NCBI GenBank assembly: GCA_026419785.1
Contig: JAODTK010005409.1
Location: forward strand, 62,001 to 126,000
DNA from: Sclerodactyla briareus
Taxonomy: Eukaryota > Echinodermata > Holothuroidea > Dendrochirotida > Sclerodactylidae
Length of the DNA: 64,000 bases
Reading direction: 5' to 3'
Under the pieces are notes generated by a model. The model searched no databases. It was not told where the DNA came from and was given only the letters and a program-made list of their open reading frames with translations. Position numbers and translations under genes: made by a program. Shown here one piece after another: positions 47,178 to 57,252 of this stretch. Each line of letters starts with the position of its first letter. The stretch's first letter is position 1.

Positions 47178-48543
47178 TGTCACGGGGTTCCCTACAATAT
47201 TTTGCCCGGGTCTAGTAATGGACGAGTCCAGCTCCAGAGTCGCGGTGGGTACATCACGGGGTCAGCGGCTTGCGCGATGTGAGAGTATGCCGGTTTGGTA
47301 TTGTTGCAAGCGGAAAGCTCGACGCAGCGTCAAGGCTAGGAATTGTGCTCTTGTACTGCGTCAGGCTCTCTCTTGCTAGGTTGCAAGCGTGGGTTGATGC
47401 TGCCCTAGCTATATGGCCCATGAAGGTGTCGGAGGAGGTTGGAAGGTGCTAGTACAGCATTTACGACCGTCGTATTTTAATGTGGGGATCGGGCGTGGAA
47501 TTCAGGCCAACGAACTCCTGTATACTCTGGACGGACCATTGTGACAGCACACTCACAGTGACCCCGTTATTTATGGACGCATTAGTGGACTTGTAGCCAG
47601 GGCACGCCTGCAACACGGGGGGGACTTGATACCCATATTGTGCGGACTGTTATAATGTGTACAAGTGTGAGTAACATGTTTTACACTGGTTCTTTAGGCT
47701 AGTGTTAGCTTAGGGAGGGGGATTGTGTTAACGTGGAGGTGGATTTGGATTAGGAATGATAGTTAGGGTACATTTGTGTCACGATCGTAGCCGAATAGGG
47801 ATATGTCTTACATTAGGGTCAGTGCTTGTTGAGCGAACTAAAGGGGCTTGGCATATTGAAGTACTATGCAATATACTTATCAGGGCACCTGTAGGAATAT
47901 CTCGGTATAGCATAGTTGTGGGTTTCCTTAGGAATTTTGCACACGTGTTTGATGCTTTTCTAGGAACTAAACGAGTCTGTTGTTTATGTTATAGATGCTC
48001 AAACGCCAGTAGTAAAAATCGGCGAAGGCAGGACGTGTCGAGACGCCACGAAGCTTCCAATCATGATGACGGAGGGCACAGTCCGGCAGACGATTTGCTT
48101 TGTGTCCAAGAAAACCTGAAACTCTATTTTGTAGAAAACGAACTGTAATATTGGTCGGCCCCGTTATCCAGGTGTTTATTTGATACAAGCGTTATTTATT
48201 TGATACAAGCGTTATTTATTTGATCGAGGCGTAGTCATTTGATTGAAACCGTTATCTATTTGATCAACACGTGTTTATGAGACTACTAGGGTTTGTAGGA
48301 TGATAATAGTTGGTTGATGCGCGGTCCCTAGGCACGAAGGGTATAGGTGGATCTAGGTCCTAATATTGTCATTGTGGGGCAAGTATTATGCTCTATAGTG
48401 CATATTGTTTCATACCAATTGTTATCGGTTGGCCTTGCTCAGGTGAACCACAATTTCTGGCCCAAAAGTCTGCCAATCCTAAATATATATATTTCTTTCA
48501 AACGGTTTAGTTCCGTGTCTGGTCTCTTCTTGAACCTGTGACA
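47178..48543 (+). repeat. 3' LTR (~1.37 kb)
   Basis: Begins TGTCACGGGGTTCCCTACAA and ends TTGAACCTGTGACA. Direct repeat of 40793-42246 with many indels, which is why it is about 90 bp shorter. Confidence 0.88.
48173..48270 (+). repeat. 20-bp minisatellite inside the 3' LTR
   Basis: Units in exact 20-bp phase: 48191-48210 GTTATTTATTTGATACAAGC, 48211-48230 GTTATTTATTTGATCGAGGC, then two more divergent units, preceded by a partial one. The 5' LTR carries the same array with differences near 41835-41930. Such LTR-internal arrays often act as promoter or enhancer elements; here that is inference. Confidence 0.8.
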
Positions 48544-48548
48544 ACAAG
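48544..48548 (+). repeat. Target-site duplication ACAAG, right
   Basis: Identical to 40788-40792; see that entry. Confidence 0.88.
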
Positions 48549-48735
48549 TACACCCTGAAAGGGGGTACCCCACTGTTACACGGGGGTGGCGTGAGACATT
48601 CAAGGAGGCTTGCCTTGTCCAACAGCACTGCAGAAAATCTTTGGGCTTTCAATGGGCTACAAACTCGCAATCAAAGTTTTTGACTATCTACAGCTCTACC
48701 AACGGAGCTAATCTGCTTCCAGCTTGAGTTAAAAA
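48549..48735 (-). repeat. tRNA-derived SINE-like sequence
   Basis: On the minus strand, TTAGCTCCGTTGGTAGAGCT near 48712-48693 matches box A of a tRNA (TGGCTCAGTTGGTAGAGC). A weak box B (TGCGAGTTTGTAGCCC) follows about 30 bp later, then a CTTGCC..GGAC-type tail near 48600. The LTR element is inserted at or near its end. Confidence 0.5.
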
Positions 48736-48896
48736 GTTGAATCACAAGCCACAATTTATCAGTTCTCCTATGACACATCGTAAGGAAATCCATCTAGATT
48801 TGACGAAACAGAACTGGTGTTATATTCCTCTCTGGGCATCATTACGTTCGAGCAATTGTATGTCTCCTCCCCCTTAAAAAGTTATTATAGACATAC

Positions 48897-49300
48897 CGAT
48901 CAGGTCCCTCCTCTTGACATTCCGTACAGGTCTGTTGGCATGCGGGTGGGAAGTGGAAGATCCCGGCGTCCCTGGGATAACTGAAGAGCTGATCGGCGAT
49001 CACAAACACATCCCAGATAACGAGGCGGCGTTTCAGCCAGGATTGTCCGTTGAGCAGCCATCCCTGAGGAAAACCATCGTAGGTCGCGACCAGGCCTCCC
49101 TCCCAGGGGTGCGTCAGGAGGAGGTAAGCCCCGCCCTATGGGACAAGAGGGGGTGGATGACGGCCATCACGAACAGGAGAGACAAACATCCGGTTGGTTA
49201 TTTTTTTGCACGCAGTTCATGAGGAACAGACAGTGATGGTCGTGCTCATAGAAGCACTTCTGGCAGATCTTACAGTTCTTACCCTGTCCTCCGTGATGAT
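48897..49300 (-). CDS. Ankyrin-DHHC palmitoyltransferase, DHHC exon
   Basis: Minus strand, acceptor TTGATTCCTTTGCAG, then (A)T-HHGGQGKN-CKICQKCFYEH-DHHC-LFLMNCV-QKNN. This is the second half of a DHHC cysteine-rich domain with the catalytic Asp-His-His-Cys and the N-C-V that follows. After it come hydrophobic LLFVMAVIHPLL and, in another frame, AYLLLTHPWEGG, then GWLLNGQSWLKRRLVIWDVF, to a donor CG|GTATGT at 48896. Three one-base shifts occur between about 49190 and 49130. Zn-dependent S-acyltransferase that palmitoylates proteins at membranes. The usual His of R-x-x-H-C is Asn here (KNC). ZDHHC13/17-type identity is inferred from the ankyrin exons upstream. Confidence 0.72.
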
Positions 49301-49444
49301 CTGCAAAGGAATCAATGAATCATGCATTGAATAGGCAACATATCACACAAATTGTTTATTGATTATTTTGTGTCATTATATGTTTCCAATCAGTACCTGT
49401 CCCCCCTTATGTGTCTCTCACCACAGACTGACCATTATTATATT

Positions 49445-49905
49445 CCCGTGACGCAGTAAGTGTCCGGGGATATTATGGTTTTGGGTGTGTAGCTGCCGCC
49501 GTCCCAGGCTGCGACGCCGCCGCCGGAAACTTTAGGCGTTGCGCATAACTCGTTAATGCTTTATCCGATTTCTCTGCACTTGGTAACACATGTTAGCCTA
49601 GTGTAAATCTCGGATGAGTTCGAAAGGGGGCATCCAAACTTTGTCAGATTTGAACGAACATGGTGGATAGGGGCTACATTTGTTAACAGTCATTTCAAAG
49701 CCATCGTCGGTCACCTTTGAATAATTCATTTGCCTATTAACTTTCATGGATTATAACAAACTTGGTGTATGAAGTTTATCTTGGTTTCTGACCAAGATGG
49801 GGGCCTTCATGGAGGTGTTGGATACTTCTTCCCTATGATTGCTTAGGCGGTGCTATACACGTGGGCAGTTTACCCGCCTACACATGTCTAGTTATTTTAG
49901 ACAGA
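49445..49905 (+). mobile_element. MITE-like element M2, copy 1
   Basis: Shares start (GGGGATATTATGGTTTTGGG with CCGCCG just inside), middle (AACTCGTTAATGC, GATGAGTTCGAA) and end (GGGCAGTTTACCCGCC..TCTAGTT) with 50225-50762. No ORF with a domain. It lies in the intron between the two DHHC exons. Confidence 0.55.
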
Positions 49906-49979
49906 GGAGAGAAATCGACACCTGAATGAAGATTCCAAACTTGTCTAATATCAGCGTTCCAGCATTTCAAGTTTCTAGT

Positions 49980-50865
49980 CAGCCCTTATATTTCAATGTC
50001 CTCCTTTCCAGCCACGAAGCTACCTATACTGTAGTAATCTACTGTATTGACTGATATGGAAAAAATCAATATAAAAAAAAATCAGTAGAAGAAACGAATA
50101 GTATAGGTAAAATTCATAATTTCATGGAATAGGTCCCAGTGGCCAAACGAATAACATTTTTTGAAAATTCGCTGACTGATCACCATTTTCTCCAAATAGA
50201 AATGATTTGAGTGCGTTTTCCATATCCCCACTTCGTGGATATTAAGGTTTTGGCAGTGTTGTCTCCGCCGCCGCCGCAAGATTTTTTGAGTTAAGGCAGT
50301 AACTCTCTAACGCAATGTCATGTCCGATTGACACAGAACTTTGCACACATGTTCGGCCTTACAAAATCTTGGATGAGTTCGAATGTCGCTGCACCACTCT
50401 GGCGGCGGCCATCTTGGATTTTCAACGGGACGAATTGATAGTGTTTGTACAATCACTCCCTAGTGCCTTATCGGATCCATGTGGAACTTTGCACACATGA
50501 TCGTCCGATGAAAATCTTGAACTTTTTTCCCCCAATATGACCACACCCAGCGGCCATTTTGAATTATGCTAAATTACTACAAATTTTCGCTGATTTGCGC
50601 ATTTTAGGCAGTATGGTGTGTGCATTGGAACCAACCTCCCACTTCCCTGGGTCATAAGTCCCCTTCTGATAAAAATCGAGGGGCAAACAATGTCACCCCC
50701 TGATTCATCAAAAGTGGGGATATACACATTGGCGGTTTACCCGCCCGACCTTTTCTAGTTTTAACTGAAGTTCTTCTTGTAGATGAGGTATTCAATGATG
50801 GCATTCATTTTCAATATCATTGATGATATTCTCTTCAATATCTCAAAAGCTGAATGGAACTGTAA
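49980..50865 (+). repeat. Dispersed repeat R2, copy 2, interrupted
   Basis: Left part 49980-50235 and right part 50765-50865 together align to 38630-39000. The intervening ~530 bp is M2 copy 2, so M2 moved after R2 was in place here. Confidence 0.65.
50225..50762 (+). mobile_element. MITE-like element M2, copy 2
   Basis: Begins near GTGGATATTAAGGTTTTGGC with CCGCCGCCGCCG and ends GGCGGTTTACCCGCCCGACC..TCTAGTTTT, as does 49445-49905. It interrupts R2 copy 2. The plus frame at 50315-50500 lies wholly in it. Confidence 0.55.
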
Positions 50866-51983
50866 GGAAAACCAAGCTCTTTCTACTTCTTCTCACTACC
50901 TTTTCCAAAAGAAGACAAAATCACATTCATAATCTTCACACTGAATACAGTCACAACTGTAGTTGCTGCAGGGACAGAGCTAATCTGAACAATCCTACCT
51001 TAAATATATGGGACAACCTAAGGCCTTGACTGGGCCTTATAATATTCAGTGCTTACCGTATTCATTCCAATGGGAGAACACCGGTGAATGCAAGCACTTG
51101 AGCATGTGGGTTATTGGAGCATTGATTCACTAAACTGGCACATGTATAGAATGATATGCATATGACCAAAGAGCATTGTACCAGCAAAATTAATTGGGGC
51201 AGAAAACCATCTACACAAACATATGAAAGGACACCTACATTCATTGAATCAGGGCTCAACTTCTCGGTCGTCTGATCATTAAACAGGCCACTTTTTTATC
51301 ATACTTTGTTCTGGACTTTCAGTCTGATTTTTACAAGCTTCTACTAGGAAAGGATGTGCTTATATCACTTTCACCAAGTAGCTTCCAAACAGAATCTTGG
51401 TAATGGGATCCAGTAGGCACATCAACAATTCTGTCGAAGAGTATAGAAGGAGCAGCCATTAAGATAATGTGGGTTGTACTAGAGTTTTTTCACATGTCCC
51501 CAATTAGGCCCTGCCCCATGGAAGAGCTGGTCAGCATTCACCAGCTTGCAAGCATGCGATGAGCCGTCTCATCTCTTTCTAACAATGGGAAATCACAGAT
51601 AATTGTATTCGACAATGAATGGGGAAGGGGGAAGCAGGGAGCTACAGAAAACTGCTCCACAGGTACATTATTAGTGTTCAAGTAAACTTTGCCAATGATT
51701 GTTGCCTGTACTGGTCCAACAACAAGAATATATTCATGCTGTTGACTCAGTCAAGCCAAAATTTGGTTCGTTTTAGATTTCACTGGGCTCCTCCTTCTTT
51801 CTGCTTCTGTTCCAGCTAATTGTAGGACACTGATATTTTGTTCTATTTATCATCAATAGGAATTTTCGGATTTCTTCTCCCCTGCTCCATTGGGGGAATG
51901 AAGTTGCAACCATCTGACTGCTCAGCCAAGGTCAAAGAAATTCCAACCTACATGAAACAAAGAAAATATGAGGTGAAACTGAC
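50866..51983. other. Intron of the DHHC gene, nothing firm
   Basis: No domain or repeat identified. A splice-bounded 56-bp minus-strand stretch at 51375-51430 is open in two frames but would interrupt the DHHC zinc domain; see rejected items. Confidence 0.4.
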
Positions 51984-52167
51984 CTCGCAATAGACACAGA
52001 AACGGCTCCTACAGATCTTTCCCCTGGCTATATGTTCGACAGTAGCATACTCTTCTGTTAGGCTGGCACTAGTACGAGAAGTACGGCAGGTCCCAGGGTC
52101 CATTCGTATAATCTTGCTAATACATGCAGAGCATGAAGACGCATATACTGTATGACAACACCACCAG
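51984..52167 (-). CDS. Ankyrin-DHHC palmitoyltransferase, TM2, DPG and CRD-start exon
   Basis: Minus strand, pyrimidine-rich acceptor (CTCTGGCCTCTTTCTCCCAAG), then LVVLSYSICVFMLCMY (a membrane helix). After a one-base shift it continues KIIRMDPGTCRTSRTSASLT, then EEYATVEHIARGKICRSRF-CVYC-E, and ends at GAG|GTCAGT. D-P-G shortly after a TM helix is the family's DPG motif, and F-C-x2-C opens the cysteine-rich domain. From this Cys to the next (C-E-x-HHGGQGKN-C in the exon at 49300) is ten residues, exactly the spacing in human ZDHHC17, if one base lost at the acceptor is allowed. Corrected length of 183 bp is a whole number of codons. The apparent extra G (TATTAGCAAG) is the only break. Confidence 0.72.
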
Positions 52168-52574
52168 CTTGGGAGAAAGAGGCCAGAGCAGTGGGGAAAT
52201 TGGTTAAGTGAAATTTTGGAAGAAAGAAGAGAAAAGCTCCAGAAGTGAGTTTTTGGAACGCAGCGTCAATTGACTAAATTGCTATGTTCATCTAGGTTAG
52301 ATATTTTAGCTAGTGGCTGGCCTAATGTCCTTTCTGAGAACCTTGTAAAATTAAGGTGCCTAGTTTGATTCAAATTTGACATTTCAAATGTTTGAGAGTG
52401 GAAGACCGTCTTTCTGTTTTCCCTAATAATACATGATTTGATGCTATAAAACATCTGTGATGATTCATATTTGGGTTTCTCTTTTTGGATCCTCTCCGAA
52501 GGCAAAAAGAAAATTAGCCGTCATGCACCGTGCATAGGGCGTGTGTGTGTCTGTACGTGTGGGGTGTGGACACC

Positions 52575-52985
52575 TCTTGTCAGCACGATATCAAACAAAC
52601 ACAAACAGGTGTCAAGTTCAAATTAGGCACCTGGATTGCTCATGTGGAGAGGATGAACCCAATTGTTTTTAGTGCCAGGTCAAAGTGTTCAAGCTCAGAG
52701 GCAGAGCAAAGTCCAAAAACCTTGTCAGCACGATATCTAATGAATGCAAGTGTTTATTGAGTTCAGATTAGGTATAGGAGTTGCAAAATGGTGAGGATGA
52801 ACTCTATTGTTTTTGGTGTCAAGGTCATCAAAGGTCACCATATCCAATCCAATGTCTTGGCAACAAAACATTTCATAGTGATGTTGTAATGGAAAGTTCG
52901 TTCGTCTAGGTGAACCTCATCTAGTGACCTACTTTGACCTCATTTGAATAATGACCTTGTGATCTTTGGGGTAAATTTTTTGTGA
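52575..52985 (+). repeat. Dispersed repeat with TCAGCACGATATC core, copies 3
   Basis: Two tandem units of about 150 bp, each starting CTTGTCAGCACGATATC (52577, 52721) and continuing with GAGGATGAAC..ATTGTTTTT.GTG, then AGGTCAAAG. A TG-rich stretch precedes at 52538-52566. Opposite orientation to the copies at 30.7 and 35.6 kb. Confidence 0.7.
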
Positions 52986-54799
52986 TGACAATAAGTCAAT
53001 TGCACTGACGTACTAAAACACAGCTATCAAACGCTATCTCCAGCTATACCCTCAGCAAAAGGGTAAAATGGCCTCTGGAACACTGATATATTCCTAACCT
53101 TTATACATCTTCGCAACGAAAAATTTCAGGGGGTTGGCGTAATGGAGAATTTTGTTTGTAAGTGCAAACCTAACTTTTTACCCCATTTGGAACCTATGGG
53201 ACCCTGGACCTGGGTCATTCTTCGTTAAAAACAGACTTGTCAAGTTGCAACAAACCAATCAGTCAATTACACTGACAGACTAAATCAGTTGGTAGTTATC
53301 TGTTATGTTTTTCTCTGCAAAAGGATGAAACAGCTCCAAAACACTGATGAATTTCATGTTCGACACTGACTTCTCTGCACAGAAATATCTCAGCAGAATA
53401 GCGTAAAGGGAAGTTCTGTTCGTCTCTGTGGTTACCACTGAACCCATCTTTTCATGTACCCACCTAACATATGGTTTGGTATTGGACATAGGACAATCAT
53501 TAACTTTTGAAAATATTGTTTTCAATCCTGGGGTGAACCAAGCTTTTGAATAATACATATAACAGTGTATTGTGATTGCTCATTACAGCATAAGCAAATA
53601 GAAACCCCCACCATTTCAGGAAAGTAGGGATTATAGGCACAAGGTATTGATTGCATGTAGTCAATGAGGGGACGTGTTGAAACTCAACTCGACAGGACAA
53701 TCTAGACGTGTTGGTGCGTGGTAAGTTAATTATTCTGCTACTTGCCTGCTTAGAATAAATATTCAGATATCGGGTGATCTTGGAAGTCTCCTTTTGTCAC
53801 AGGAGTTAGATATTACTCAAAGAAATGGCAAGACTCACAGCCATTGTGCATCATTCTTCTTTAAATAATTTGGCACTCGCCTATAACATTCAGTTACTTG
53901 AAGTACAATGGTCATTCAACGAAAGAGGTTGCGTGAAAATAAAAAATAGCTGGAGATTCAAGCATACCATGATAACTTCATTAACATTTTACCAGTCGCA
54001 ACACATTATAGGTAATTTCCACCATGATGACAAAGTGGTCATCACAAAGATATGAGTGGGGACACCATCATAGCAAAAGGATATCTGGTAGTAATTTGTA
54101 GGTGTAGATTATTCCTGTGTGGAAAATCCCAGCGGCAAAAGCTCCTGCAAAGACTGGATTAGACCATCTGTAGGGGATTAGAACAAGCTGAGATCAAATC
54201 TCACTGAATGGACATGTACTTAGCAGTTAACACAGTGGTTCTCTGATTGTAGAGCCCTATCTAGCTCCTTGGCTGTTGAATTTCTTGTCCAACCAACCTT
54301 ATATAAATCCTTGATCAATGAGCAAAGTGACAAAAGGCACTACTCATTGAGAACCTAGGTCTGTAACCAAAACAACCTTGAAGTGTGAGGCTGGTTGGGC
54401 ACTAGTAGCAATTTGACTTTGTATCTTCATTGAGCTTCCCCTAATTGCAAATCACTGTAGGCCTAGTAAATCCCCCCCACCCCATCCCACATGTATAATG
54501 TACCATTACAATTACAAACATGTTAACAGTCTTGAAAGAAATCTAATCAGCAGATTTTCCAGGAGACATTTTCTGGTCTTAATGACACTGATGGATAGGG
54601 AGAGTATGTAAACCATCTGTCCAACCTTAAGCATGTGTTATGGCAGACTCACTCCTGAAACACTAAATCCTTTTAGTACCCCCCCCCCCCTTCGAAAACT
54701 TACAAAAACAAGAGAATGGCTCAGGGCCATTACATTTTTCAAACCCCAAGGCTGTGTGATAAACCTTCAAGGTTCAGTGTTCGAGTCCAGCCAATGCAA
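52986..54799. other. Intron, nothing firm
   Basis: A TM1-coding exon for the DHHC protein is expected hereabouts on the minus strand; the best candidate, a hydrophobic frame at 53500-53700, lacks a good acceptor and I do not call it. A plus-strand donor-like GTG|GTAAGT sits at 53718-53723 with no exon I can support. Poly(C) at 54679-54689. Confidence 0.35.
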
Positions 54800-55235
54800 G
54801 TCCAAGACCAGTCTTCACCATCTGAGTCTGAGTCCTCAACATCTGAGGTCTGGAGTCCCTATTCAACTTGGCATTTCAGCAGAAATATATAGTATTAGGT
54901 TTGAAGGTTCAAAGGTTACTGCGGTCGCTTAGTTGTTGCATTTCCCCGCAAGCAAAGTATGTTGTGATGTCACATTATCATCCCAACGCAAATGTTCAAC
55001 AGCTTTCACATGTACCTGTTTTTAGAGTTGGCGTCATCATTCACAGAAGTTCAGACCAATAGCCATGTAACTGCAGATGCAGCAGTGCCACAAAATGCCC
55101 TGAAGAACCCATCGAATCTCTCCATCTTCCCCCAATTTCAGACTATGACCATTAATAATTTTCCAGACAGCATTTATCACCTGACGAATTTGTTTTCATT
55201 GCATTCAAGAACGCACGAAATTTTCAATGGTCTTT
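54800..55235 (+). repeat. Duplicated segment D, copy 1
   Basis: Aligns in order with 61395-61985: TCTCAACATC../TCCTCAACATC, GTCCCTATT.CAACTT, ATTTCAGC.GAAAT.TAT, TTGTTGCATT.TCC.C, TG.T.TGTGATGT.., CAAATGTTCAACAGCTTTC/CACAATTCCGATAGCTTCC, GATGAATTGCATTTCAAGAAC/TTCATTGCATTCAAGAAC, TTTGCAGA. This copy lacks a ~110-bp insert present in copy 2. Confidence 0.65.
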
Positions 55236-55466
55236 GCAGACAGGGGAGCGGTGTCGTCTCATGTGGATACCACCCCCGCTGACAGCCGTTTCAACAAACG
55301 AGCACAGTCCTCTGTCAAAGGCACTATTGACTAACTTCAGATTTGAAATGAAGCAAATCCCTGATGGCAGTGACAAACACGACAGTAGTACATTCCGTTT
55401 ATTATTCTCAAGTGATGTCAAATTTCTGCCTCATTCCACCCTTTTTAAGTTTTAGTTTTTTTCCAG

Positions 55467-55617
55467 GATTTTCTGGGCCGTCTTAAATTTGTCCTCGAGG
55501 AGAGCCGAGTCGCCAAGTCCGAACAGCCATTCAGTCCCGAGACTGAATCGTCAGAGCCCCCGAGTTGGGTTCTTCCAAATCTACACAGACGACTTGAGCC
55601 CTCTAACACTGTTCAAG
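55467..55617 (+). CDS. Plus-strand exon, protein not identified
   Basis: Acceptor AGTTTTTTTCCAG is followed by DFLGRLKFVLEESRVAKSEQ, PFSPETESSEPPSWVLPNLH and RRLEPSNTVQ, ending CAAG|GTTATG. Codon use is coding-like, the other two frames have stops, and acidic Ser/Pro-rich residues suggest a linker after a short helix. If not spliced, the frame ends six codons on at a TGA (55633), so this could instead be a terminal exon; an AATAAA lies at 56036. The reading is opposite in strand to the DHHC gene, so it would be a gene nested in that intron. No family recognised. A weaker open stretch at 55238-55327 just upstream may belong with it. Confidence 0.42.
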
Positions 55618-56047
55618 GTTATGGTCAAATATGATTGGAGGAGGGCACAATGGGGGCCATTATGTCAGAAACCGCAGACTGCTTCCACAGAATATGTTGG
55701 ATCACCTCATAGCCTGGTCGCCCTCCCCCTTGCTTTTCAATTCGCCCTCTGCTACCTTGCTGCCTTCCGAGTGCTCCGCAATGAAGTAACCATTTACAAC
55801 TTATATCGAGCATGCATTGGTTTAGTTAGGGAAGCTCAGAACTTGTTGTGGGAAGATACACTGAGCTCCATTGAACGCATGCACTCTATCATGGTGAAAT
55901 CAAGGGCATGTCATGATTTGTGAGAACCGGCTCTGAGGAATTCAGAGAACAAACCGTAGGATTTCATTCATTCAAGTGGTACATCTGTCAAATGCTTTGA
56001 ACCATTATTGAATCATTTGCCTATTCAAACATACCAATAAATGGTAC

Positions 56048-56206
56048 TTGTGTGATGATTTCCTTGACATGTTGTGTAGTCTGTGGTTCTGCTTGACTAT
56101 GATCCGAGCGAGGACGAGCGTCAGATAGCGATGATGAGGCCCGCTCAACCATCGGAGATGCCAAGACGTCAGGCCGATGTTGGTGTATGAACGACGGTAC
56201 CCCCAG
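56048..56206 (-). CDS. Ankyrin-DHHC gene, linker exon (candidate)
   Basis: Minus strand: acceptor CTGGTTCTCTCGGTAG, then LGVPSFIHQHRPDVLASPMV, ERASSSLSDARPRSDHSQAE and PQTTQHVKEIITQ, ending at CAA|GTACCA. It is 159 bp, 53 codons, phase 0 at both ends, matching the phase 0 end of the ankyrin exon at 61077 and the phase 0 start of the TM2 exon at 52167. The composition (Ser, Asp, Gln, Pro, Arg) suggests a disordered cytoplasmic linker between ankyrin repeats and membrane helices. No homology is recognised, so it rests on splice sites, phase and codon use. Confidence 0.45.
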
Positions 56207-56209
56207 CTA

Positions 56210-57209
56210 CCGAGAGAACCAGGAGAGCCAGGTCCGACGGGGGCTTGTTGGGGTCTGAGCCCCTTTAGCCATGACTCTGCCTCCGTGCTCAGGTAGGCAT
56301 GGCTGCATAACAATAATATTTTAACAGGGGATTTAAATGGCCTTAATAAGCCTTTTCACAGTTCTGTATAATGAATTGTATTATTATTGTGTTGGAGGTC
56401 AATGGGGATCCCCTGATACTGACTTCATGAACCGTGTTCAACCCATCTTTGCAACCCCCCTAACAAAAAATACACATCCTACTAGTACAGAACTTCCCAG
56501 ATTACCCCCTCCCCCCCTCCATATTATCAACACTAACGTCCAAAGAGATTGGATGAATTGGTTGCATTCTCAAGAGTGGTGACAGTTTGAAATATGCCAT
56601 GTGATAGAGCTATGGGGAGAATCTTGTCTATTTCATAGTGAACATGCACAATCATAGCTATACAAGGCGCTCCGCCCTCCAGTGTCTCGCTGGTACTCGA
56701 TCATGTTTTCATCTATTAATCATCACCATGCGAACATTACAGCATTTACTGAGTTGCTTTAAGATTCTGGTATTAGCACTTGATTTGACAGAAAAACCCT
56801 ACTAATCAGTGACCCAATTCAAATCCATACGGACTGATTAGGACAATGTCTACACATAGTAAGTTTTGTGGAAATGTGACTAAGATTGCCTAAAATTATT
56901 GCAATGCACAAATTAGACAAATAATCAAAACTTCTGTTGACCCATATCAGTTCACTTAGTAGGGACAATTGTGAACCACACGGAATACATTTCATTGGAA
57001 TTAACAAACTTGAACATTGGCATTGAATGAAGCAATTATACACACGGCATAACCCCTTGTGACCTGAATTCATTTTGGCGAGACTAAAGGTAGACCACAG
57101 CTCATAGTGAGGAAAATGGTCTATCTAATAAAGTTTGTCTATATATCCTCAGTGTCACCACCCCCCCAGCTATCTCACACACAGAGCTTCTGCAGGTGTA
57201 ACGGAAAAC
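56210..57209. other. Intron, nothing firm
   Basis: Several small open frames without domains. A CAGC...TAGAGC-type tRNA-like trace was not convincing. The right end leads into the satellite array. Confidence 0.35.
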
Positions 57210-57248
57210 GTGACCACTATGTCTCTCTTGAACAAAGTTCAAGCGAAA
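57210..57248 (+). repeat. Array-flanking repeat, left copy
   Basis: GTGACCACTATGTCTCTC..TTGAACAAA.TTCA.GCGA.ACAAAAA occurs here, directly before the satellite, and again at 60612-60657, about 460 bp after the array. The pair brackets the array and its right-hand extension. Confidence 0.75.
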
Positions 57249-57252
57249 CAAA

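Larger units (their letters stand above)
40793..48543 (+). mobile_element. Gmr1-like Ty3/Gypsy LTR retrotransposon (IN upstream of RT)
   Basis: A 7.75-kb element bounded by direct LTRs (TGT...ACA) and 5-bp ACAAG duplications. Reading rightwards: 5' LTR, proline-tRNA-type primer site, gag with a capsid-like region and zinc-knuckle remnant, retropepsin, integrase (zinc finger, catalytic core, GPF/Y-type module), reverse transcriptase, RNase H, purine tract, 3' LTR. In ordinary Ty3/Gypsy elements integrase is last. Integrase before RT, with Gypsy-type sequences, is the published hallmark of the Gmr1-like branch (first described in Atlantic cod). Every domain is interrupted by frameshifts, and the two LTRs differ by many indels, so as written it encodes no intact protein. 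Whether that is decay or read error cannot be told here. Confidence 0.85.

Noticed and set aside
51375..51430. 56-bp minus-strand stretch with good acceptor and donor, one frame reading LLMCLLDPITKILFGSYL
   Set aside because: It lies between the two exons that together make one DHHC cysteine-rich domain with correct spacing; including it would split the zinc domain, and its phase does not fit.
53500..53700. Hydrophobic minus-strand frame (LVPIIPTFLKWWGFLFAYAV) as a missing TM1 exon of the DHHC gene
   Set aside because: Right strand and place, but no pyrimidine-rich acceptor and another frame is equally open.
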